Shown piece by piece: positions 1 to 3,755 of a stretch of DNA of 5,337 nucleotides. The notes beneath the pieces were generated by a model. The model was not told the origin of the DNA. It saw only the letters and a list, made by a program, of their open reading frames with translations, and did not search any database. This DNA is from CAMAXB01 sp041746615 (GTDB taxonomy: Bacteria; Verrucomicrobiota; Verrucomicrobiia; Opitutales; Opitutaceae): NCBI GenBank assembly GCA_041746615.1, contig JBGTGS010000176.1, positions 1-5,337 of the forward strand, read 5' to 3'. Position 1 is the stretch's first letter, and the number at the start of each line of letters is the position of its first letter. Made by a program: the position numbers and the translations under genes.

Positions 1-252
1 CTCGACGAGGCCACCAGCGCCATCGATGCGCTCACCGAGGAGCGGTTGCAGCGCGCGCTGCGCACCCTGCTGGCCGGACGCACCAGCCTGGTGGTGGCGC
101 ACCGTCTCAGCACCATCCGTCACGCGGATCTGGTGCTGGTGATCGACCGCGGCCGCATCGTCGAGCGCGGGGTGCACGATGAACTTTTGTCATTGAACGG
201 GCACTACGCGGGCCTCTGCCGGCGCTTCGCCCAGGGGGCCGGTCCGGCTTGA
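1..252 (+). CDS. ABC transporter ATP-binding/permease protein, C-terminal end (5' part off window)
   Basis: The reading frame is open from base 1 and ends at TGA 250-252, giving the last 83 residues of a larger protein. The fragment starts exactly at the Walker B end and D-loop (LDEATSAID, window residues 1-9), continues through the H-loop (VVAHRLSTIRHAD, about residues 36-48), and ends with the usual tail containing GRIVERGVHDELL. This is the C-terminal part of an ABC nucleotide-binding domain. The AHRLSTI wording and the HDELL tail are typical of exporter half-transporters in which a membrane domain is fused to the ATPase (MsbA/LipA-export/multidrug type). Such proteins hydrolyse ATP in the cytoplasm as dimers to move lipids, peptides or drugs outward. 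The substrate cannot be told from this end. The Walker A motif, signature motif and membrane domain are all upstream of the window. The next gene on the same strand starts 111 bases later. Confidence 0.93.
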   Translation, partial: LDEATSAIDALTEERLQRALRTLLAGRTSLVVAHRLSTIRHADLVLVIDRGRIVERGVHDELLSLNGHYAGLCRRFAQGAGPA

Positions 253-288
253 GACATTCTCCCGCCAGAGGGGCAAGCGCGAAATTCT

Positions 289-330
289 CCTCTGAAAAAC
301 GTGATTTTACCTCTGAAAATCGTGTTGCTT
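289..330. repeat. Two tandem copies of a ~21-bp AT-rich repeat upstream of the SWIB gene
   Basis: Bases 289-309 and 310-330 are adjacent copies that both begin CCTCTGAAAA, followed by A or T, then CGTG. The first 16 positions differ at only two bases. The copies abut with a 21-bp period, which is two turns of the helix. They lie in the 5' spacer of the SWIB gene, within about 75 bases of its ATG, and are clearly richer in A/T than the flanking coding DNA. The location suggests promoter or operator DNA, but I cannot identify a convincing -35/-10 pair, so a regulatory role is only inferred. Confidence 0.5.
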
Positions 331-363
331 TGCCTAACATCCCCTCTAAACCCAAGTTCTGTT

Positions 364-627
364 ATGGCAAAACGCAAACCCAACGCAGCATTCATGAAAC
401 CGGTTACGCCTGATGACGCCCTCGCGGCGGTTGTCGGAGCGAAGCCTCTTCCCCGCACGGAGCTCACCAAAAAGCTCTGGGAGTACATCAAGAAAAACGG
501 TCTTCAGGACAAGAAGGTGAGGACCCAGATCAACGCAGACGACAAGCTGAAGGTCGTGTTCAACGGCAAGAAGTCCGTCAGCATGTTCGAGATGACCAAG
601 CTGGTCTCCGGACACCTTAAGAAGTAA
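364..627 (+). CDS. Small stand-alone SWIB/MDM2-domain protein
   Basis: This is an 87-residue basic protein made almost entirely of one SWIB domain (about residues 11-86). Visible hallmarks are the proline-rich entry MKPVTPDDALAAVVG, the helix LTKKLWEYIKKNGLQD (34-49, with LWEYIK at 38-43), then the conserved run from K51 to F66 containing INADDKL, and the closing segment VSMFEMTKLVSGHLKK. SWIB domains were first described in eukaryotic chromatin-remodelling complexes and MDM2. Small bacterial versions occur in Chlamydiae and related phyla, where a role in chromosome or DNA-linked processes has been proposed but is not settled. I chose ATG 364 because the domain begins a few residues later. 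An in-frame GTG at 301 would add 21 hydrophobic residues encoded by the 21-bp repeat and looks spurious. No strong Shine-Dalgarno is visible. The gene is monocistronic by context: it has its own spacer, a perfect terminator after it, and a convergent neighbour. Confidence 0.92.
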   Translation: MAKRKPNAAFMKPVTPDDALAAVVGAKPLPRTELTKKLWEYIKKNGLQDKKVRTQINADDKLKVVFNGKKSVSMFEMTKLVSGHLKK

Positions 628-653
628 TCGCGGGATTATAGACAGTTTATCTC

Positions 654-686
654 AAGCCGCCGCGGTTGTCCCGCGGCGGCTTTTTT
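654..686 (+). terminator. Rho-independent terminator of the SWIB gene
   Basis: A perfect 12-bp stem is formed by AAGCCGCCGCGG (654-665) and CCGCGGCGGCTT (671-682), with a 5-base loop TTGTC. The T-run is 681-686, overlapping the last stem pairs. It begins 27 bases after the SWIB stop codon. On the opposite strand only two T residues follow the stem, so it is a poor terminator for the convergent phosphotransferase gene. Confidence 0.93.
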
Positions 687-725
687 GCGTCTCAGGCGAA
701 CGCAGGACGTTGGCATATCACAATG

Positions 726-832
726 GTAGGAGCGGCTTTACGCCGCGATTCGCCGCCTCATGGCGGCGCGTGACAAGGGTATGGGCACAAGTGGCAAGAG
801 GACCGGAGATCGCGGCATGAAGCCGCTCCTAC
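726..832. repeat. Inverted pair of REP-like elements, family A (GTAG + GC hairpin)
   Basis: The left unit is 726-749. The right unit, on the opposite strand, is 832-809. Aligned, the two 24-mers agree at 22 positions. Each begins GTAGGAGCGGCTT and contains a GCGGC/GCCGC hairpin (732-736 with 742-746; 822-826 with 812-816). A GTAG tetranucleotide in front of a GC-rich hairpin is the known plan of bacterial REP sequences, and two units facing each other form a BIME-like pair. Between them sits another small hairpin with arms 751-757 and 762-768 (CGCCGCC/GGCGGCG, loop TCAT). The pair occupies the gap between two convergent genes, the usual location of REPs, where they can stabilise 3' ends or limit read-through. 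No RAYT transposase gene is in the window. The rest of the gap (687-725 and 833-851) holds only a short GCCGCGCGGC palindrome at 837-846. Confidence 0.82.
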
Positions 833-851
833 ACACGCCGCGCGGCGGCGC

Positions 852-2342
852 TCACACCTCCAAGGCGGCTGTCAGGCGCTGGCAGGCGCCCTTGAGGATC
901 TGCAGGCGGGCGTGACGTTTGTTGTTCGCGGGGATCAGGTGCCAGGGTGCGAAACGGTTGTCGGTCAGTGCGAGCATGTCACCAATCGCGACCTCGTAGG
1001 CGGACCACTTGCGCCGGTTACGCCAGTCCTCGGCGTTGATCTTGTGCTGCTTGTAAGGGGTCTTTTCGCGCGCCCGGAAACGACGAAGCTGTTCGTCGCG
1101 ACTGATGTGCATCCAGAATTTTATCACGATGGTGCCGTGCTCGGTCAGCTGTTGCTCGAAGTCATTGATCTCCGTGAAGGCGCGGCGCCATTCGTTGGGC
1201 CGGGCAAACCCCTCGATGCGCTCCACCAGCACGCGGCCGTACCAGGAGCGGTCGTAGATGGTCACCAGACCGGCCCGGGGCACATGGCGCCAGAAACGCC
1301 AGAGATAGTGATGGGCCTTTTCCTCATCGGTCGGCTTGGACACCGGGATGACGCGGTAGTCGCGCGCATCGATCGCACTGGTGAGCCGGCGGATGGCGCC
1401 GCCCTTGCCGGCGGCGTCCCAACCTTCGAAGACAAAAACAATGGAACGCTTCTGGGTGGCCGCCAACCTTACGAGGCGGTTGAGACGTCCCAGCCATTTC
1501 CCGCGTTTTTCCTCGTAGTCCTTTTCGGACATCTTCTGGTCCAGCGGCAGGGCGAGCAGGCGTTGACGGCCGGAGGGGCGAAGCGGCTTGGGCGGGGATG
1601 ATGGGCGGGCGGGCTTCGCCCGCAGGCGGGCCGTGCGGCGCTGGTGCTCACGGAAGCGCTGGGTCAGCAATCCGGCGATGGCGAGATTGCGGGCCCGTTC
1701 GTCTTCCGCATCGATGATGGTCCAGGGCGCCCCCGGGCGGTTGGTCGCCTTGAGGATGTGTCCGGCGGTGCGGGCGAGGCGGTCATGGATCCGATGGGCG
1801 CGCCAGTCCTCGGGAGACACCCGCCAGGCAGTGTCCTCGTCCGCCGCCAGTTCCCGCAGGCGGGCACGTTGGGCGTCCTTGGAAAGATGGAGCCAGACCT
1901 TGATGACCAGCGTGCCGTTGTCGGACAGCAGTTTTTCAAAATGGCGGATGCGTCGAAGTTCGTGGTCGAGCTGGGCCAGGGCCTTTTTGCTGCGGGCCTC
2001 TTCGCGGAGGGTTTCGGTGTACCAGGATCCCGTGAAGATGCCGATCCGGCCGGTGCTGGGAAGATTGCGCCAGTAGCGCCACATCAGCGGCCGCTCGCGC
2101 TCCTCATCCGTGGGCTCGTGAAAGGCAAAGGTCTCCACCCCGCGCGGATCCAGCCAGCCGCCGAGGGTATTGATGGTTTCACCGCGACCGGAACCCTCCA
2201 CCCCGGCGAGAATGAGGACGATCTTGAAGCGGGCATCCTTGAGTTTGACCTGTAATTGCACGAGTCCCTCGCGCAGGAGAGGCACCCGGGCCTCGTAGGC
2301 CTTCTTGGAAAGAAACGTGCGCTTGCCGGACACCTTGGCCAT
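852..2342 (-). CDS. pap: Polyphosphate:AMP phosphotransferase (two-domain PPK2 family)
   Basis: Cytoplasmic enzyme that transfers a phosphate from polyphosphate to AMP, giving ADP. The length (496 residues from ATG 2342) and the tandem PPK2 layout match the class II, two-domain branch of the family. Numbering below is from the alternative GTG at 2351, three codons upstream. The N-terminal PPK2 domain spans about 12-235 and the C-terminal one about 270-497, with a proline/arginine-rich linker between (about 240-262). The C-terminal domain has intact motifs: Walker A GWDAAGKGG (310-318), Walker B/lid start TIYDRSWYGR (364-373), and the lid region with INAEDWRNRRKW (438-449). The N-terminal half has the equivalent motifs in degenerate form, GVEGSGRG (50-57) and GIFTGSWYT (104-112), so catalysis should sit in the C-terminal half. 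I prefer ATG 2342 to GTG 2351, although neither has a clear ribosome site. The gene stands alone and is convergent with the SWIB gene. Confidence 0.93.
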   Translation of the reverse strand: MAKVSGKRTFLSKKAYEARVPLLREGLVQLQVKLKDARFKIVLILAGVEGSGRGETINTLGGWLDPRGVETFAFHEPTDEERERPLMWRYWRNLPSTGRIGIFTGSWYTETLREEARSKKALAQLDHELRRIRHFEKLLSDNGTLVIKVWLHLSKDAQRARLRELAADEDTAWRVSPEDWRAHRIHDRLARTAGHILKATNRPGAPWTIIDAEDERARNLAIAGLLTQRFREHQRRTARLRAKPARPSSPPKPLRPSGRQRLLALPLDQKMSEKDYEEKRGKWLGRLNRLVRLAATQKRSIVFVFEGWDAAGKGGAIRRLTSAIDARDYRVIPVSKPTDEEKAHHYLWRFWRHVPRAGLVTIYDRSWYGRVLVERIEGFARPNEWRRAFTEINDFEQQLTEHGTIVIKFWMHISRDEQLRRFRAREKTPYKQHKINAEDWRNRRKWSAYEVAIGDMLALTDNRFAPWHLIPANNKRHARLQILKGACQRLTAALEV

Positions 2343-2457
2343 GTGACCCACAGGCTGGGCGAGCCCTTCCGGGTGTGTCGAGCCGCCACTGCCTCCGGCT
2401 GCGCCTTTGTCGCAGGGCTCACGCGGATTGGGGGGGGCGAGGGGCGGGCGGGAAGTG

Positions 2458-2478
2458 AGTAGCGAGTAGCGGGTAGCG
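2458..2478. repeat. Three tandem 7-mers (AGTAGCG type)
   Basis: AGTAGCG is repeated at 2458-2464 and 2465-2471, followed by GGTAGCG at 2472-2478 with one substitution. On the minus strand this reads CGCTACY in tandem. Seven-base units of this kind shift frame at every copy. In translation they give serine/leucine/alanine-threonine-arginine-tyrosine strings, which create false ORFs. The array is short and has no visible function. It could be a slipped-strand variable tract upstream of the phosphotransferase gene, about 115 bases from its start. Confidence 0.6.
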
Positions 2479-2520
2479 AAAAGAAGAAGATGCGGACTCT
2501 AGAGCCGTTCTCATAAAACT

Positions 2521-2587
2521 GTGGCCGGGGTCGCTGACCCCGGTTGGATGACATACCCAAGGCACCGGGGGCGTCGCCCCCGGCTAC
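2521..2587. repeat. Inverted pair of REP-like elements, family B (GTRG + CCGGGG hairpin)
   Basis: The left unit reads GTGG (2521-2524) followed by a perfect hairpin CCGGGGTC/GACCCCGG (2525-2532 with 2536-2543, loop GCT). The right unit is on the minus strand: GTAG (plus-strand CTAC at 2584-2587) followed by a perfect 8-bp hairpin CCGGGGGC/GCCCCCGG (2565-2572 with 2576-2583, loop GTC). The outer parts also pair, 2520-2530 with 2578-2588 at 10 of 11 positions. The tetranucleotide-plus-hairpin plan and the facing orientation match REP/BIME architecture, but the sequence is unrelated to the pair at 726-832. Neither hairpin has a T-run on either strand, so these are not standard terminators. Confidence 0.75.
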
Positions 2588-2625
2588 ACGGCCACATCTT
2601 TATTTAAAGGGCTGTAGCCCCCTCC

Positions 2626-2782
2626 TAATCGTTCTCGTTCTCATAATCGTAATCGTTCTCCCCCAAATCTGCCCGTCTTACAGACATGGGTTTCAGTTCT
2701 CCCTCCTTCGGTCTCTGCTCCGGTTTCAATCAACGGAGTAAGAAATAGGGGAAGATTACGATTACGAGAACGAGAACGATTA
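2626..2782. repeat. 157-bp inverted-repeat element with 29-bp arms
   Basis: The left arm is 2626-2654 and the right arm is 2754-2782. The reverse complement of the right arm matches the left at 28 of 29 positions, beginning TAATCGTTCTCGTTCTC on each strand. The arms are themselves built from short CGTTCT and CGTAAT units. Just inside, both arms continue into a C-rich stretch (CTCCCCC at 2658-2664 and GGGG at 2748-2751), so the similarity extends imperfectly. The roughly 99-base centre has no ORF and only a weak hairpin, CTCCG/CGGAG (2718-2722 with 2734-2738). The right arm overlaps the hydrolase stop codon. No target-site duplication can be recognised. It could be a MITE-like element, a long RNA hairpin at the mRNA 3' end, or a recombined pair of short repeats. 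Confidence 0.8.
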
Positions 2783-3538
2783 CGGCGCAAACCGTCCGGT
2801 TTTGAGGAAGGTCTTTACGTGGGTGATGACCGGCTTGCGGTATTGGATCCAGGTGTGGGAGTGGGGCAGCACGAGGTGGTCGGTCATGCCGTCGAGGCGG
2901 GTGCTGTCGACCGCGACCTTGCCGTCGCTCTCGTCTCCGGCCCACTTTGAGAGTCCCGGTAGAAGTTGGCGGTTGCCGGCGATGATGCCGAGCGGCGCAT
3001 CGGCGGTCCAGGGTCCGAGGCTGCGGGGAAAGGAATCGGGGTCGGTGCCGAGGCGGCGTCCGTTGACGCCGGTGAACACACGAAAGGCCTTCCAGTCGCC
3101 GATGCGATCGACGAGGGCGCTGCCGTGGTTGGGCGGGGCAAGCATGACGACATGACCGAGATTGGCGGGGCGGTTATCCCGCAGCCAGGCGCGCAAAATA
3201 ATGCCGCCCATCGAATGGGTGACGAAGTGCAACCTCGGCACCCCGGCGGCATCGTGTTTGCTCAGGAGCTTCGGCAGCCAGTCCGTGGCGAGCTGCTCAA
3301 GTGGAACCTTGCGGGAGGGATAGGAGGTGCTGATCACCCGGTAGCCGTCACGCTCGAGCGACCACTCCATGCGCTTCATCGCCCAGGATCCCAGTCCGAG
3401 GCCGTGCAACAGCACCACCGTCTCCCGGTCATCGGCATTCAGGGGATGGTAGGTCATGACGAAAAACAGGACCGGCAGGAGAAGGCGGCGGGGCAGCGTG
3501 ATGGAGTAACAGTCCGACAGGTATGCAGATCGTTGCAA
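2780..3538 (-). CDS. Exported lipase-like alpha/beta hydrolase
   Basis: This is a 252-residue protein of the alpha/beta-hydrolase fold, closest in pattern to small triacylglycerol lipase/PGAP1-like esterases. VVLLHGLGLGSW (41-52) is the strand and oxyanion-hole HG segment. FVTHSMGG (105-112) is the nucleophile elbow with Ser109. The conserved strand VVMLAPPNHGS (130-140) follows. An acidic residue in the GDESDGKVAVDST region (201-213) is the likely catalytic acid, and H228 in LPHSHTWI (224-231) is the likely catalytic base. Residues 17-36 form an arginine-led hydrophobic segment ending PLNADD, a plausible signal peptide with no lipobox cysteine, so the protein is probably periplasmic or secreted. 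The start is uncertain: TTG at 3538 is the only common start codon that keeps the signal peptide, no Shine-Dalgarno is visible, and the first ATG (codon 28) would remove most of it. The substrate is unknown. The TAA stop is the outermost triplet of the 29-bp repeat arm. Confidence 0.87.
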   Translation of the reverse strand: MQRSAYLSDCYSITLPRRLLLPVLFFVMTYHPLNADDRETVVLLHGLGLGSWAMKRMEWSLERDGYRVISTSYPSRKVPLEQLATDWLPKLLSKHDAAGVPRLHFVTHSMGGIILRAWLRDNRPANLGHVVMLAPPNHGSALVDRIGDWKAFRVFTGVNGRRLGTDPDSFPRSLGPWTADAPLGIIAGNRQLLPGLSKWAGDESDGKVAVDSTRLDGMTDHLVLPHSHTWIQYRKPVITHVKTFLKTGRFAP

Positions 3539-3581
3539 TCTGGGACCGGTGCGGCGACGGGCATCAGATCAGGGCCTGGTA

Positions 3582-3732
3582 CACAGAGGACACGGAGCTC
3601 TGACACGGAGAAAGCAGGAGGCCAAGCGGTATTCGAATCATCTGATGCGAACGTGGCGGGGTGAGGAGCTCAATCTCAGGATCGCGTCTCTGATCTCCGT
3701 GGACTTTGTGTCAGCGTTCCGTGTCCTCTGTG
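3582..3732. repeat. 151-bp inverted-repeat element (CACAGAGGACACGGA arms)
   Basis: The left arm is 3582-3606 and the right arm is 3708-3732. The reverse complement of the right arm matches the left at 23 of 25 positions, with 15 consecutive identical bases at the outer end. The left arm also contains ACACGGAG twice (3590-3597 and 3603-3610). A second, smaller imperfect palindrome lies in the middle (3632-3651, TTCGAATCA facing TGATGCGAA). The element fills most of the 217-base gap between dsbD and the hydrolase gene. There is no T-run, so it is not a standard terminator, but a transcript reading through it could form a long hairpin. CACAGAGGACACGGAG-like strings are, from memory, common dispersed repeats in several environmental bacteria. 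This cannot be tested from one window. Confidence 0.78.
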
Positions 3733-3755
3733 ACCAAAGGATCGCAATCGACGGC

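Larger units (their letters stand above)
2343..2779. other. Gene-free interval filled with short repeats
   Basis: About 440 bases between the phosphotransferase start and the hydrolase stop hold no credible protein gene. Apart from the start region of the phosphotransferase gene (its promoter must lie here, reading leftwards, but I cannot point to one), the interval consists of a 7-mer tandem at 2458-2478, a GC-hairpin pair at 2521-2587, a small GGGCTGTAGCCC palindrome at 2609-2620, and an inverted-repeat element that begins at 2626. The composition switches from G-rich (2430-2460) to hairpin GC and then to AT/TC-rich DNA over a short distance, which suggests a patchwork of separate insertions. 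Confidence 0.7.

Noticed and set aside
335..340. TAACAT as a possible -10 box for the SWIB gene
   Set aside because: No acceptable -35 hexamer at 16-18 bases upstream, so a promoter cannot be supported.
301..363. Upstream GTG start adding 21 residues to the SWIB protein
   Set aside because: The extension is encoded by the 21-bp repeat and leader, is hydrophobic and unlike the basic SWIB domain, and ATG 364 gives the normal compact size.
837..846. GCCGCGCGGC palindrome as terminator of the phosphotransferase gene
   Set aside because: A self-complementary 10-mer without a loop or downstream T-run on the minus strand. It is probably chance in GC-rich DNA.
912..1601. 229-codon open frame on the plus strand
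   Set aside because: It lies wholly opposite the polyphosphate:AMP phosphotransferase, whose domain motifs are clear. The translation shows no recognisable domain and is explained by high-GC codon bias.
1644..2255. 203-codon open frame on the plus strand
   Set aside because: It is antisense to the N-terminal half of the phosphotransferase, with no motif and no start signal.
2084..2560. 158-codon minus-strand frame overlapping the phosphotransferase start
   Set aside because: It reads through the REP hairpin, the 7-mer array (giving a SLPATRYSLPAR string) and then a wrong frame of the phosphotransferase gene. This is a repeat-generated artefact.
2609..2620. GGGCTGTAGCCC palindrome as a third family B REP unit
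   Set aside because: It contains GTAG but has no hairpin following that head on either strand. It is too short to assign.
2544..2741. 65-codon plus-strand frame with a hydrophobic LLIVLVLIIVIVL stretch, resembling a small membrane protein
   Set aside because: The hydrophobic run is just the translation of the repeat arm (CGTTCTCGTTCTC units), and the minus strand gives a similar run from the other arm. No ribosome site.
2626..2782. Spaced repeats considered as a CRISPR remnant
   Set aside because: The repeats are inverted rather than direct, there are only two arms, and no cas gene is present.
2966..3664. 232-codon open frame on the plus strand
   Set aside because: It is mostly antisense to the lipase-like hydrolase and then runs into the inverted repeat. 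There is no domain signature.
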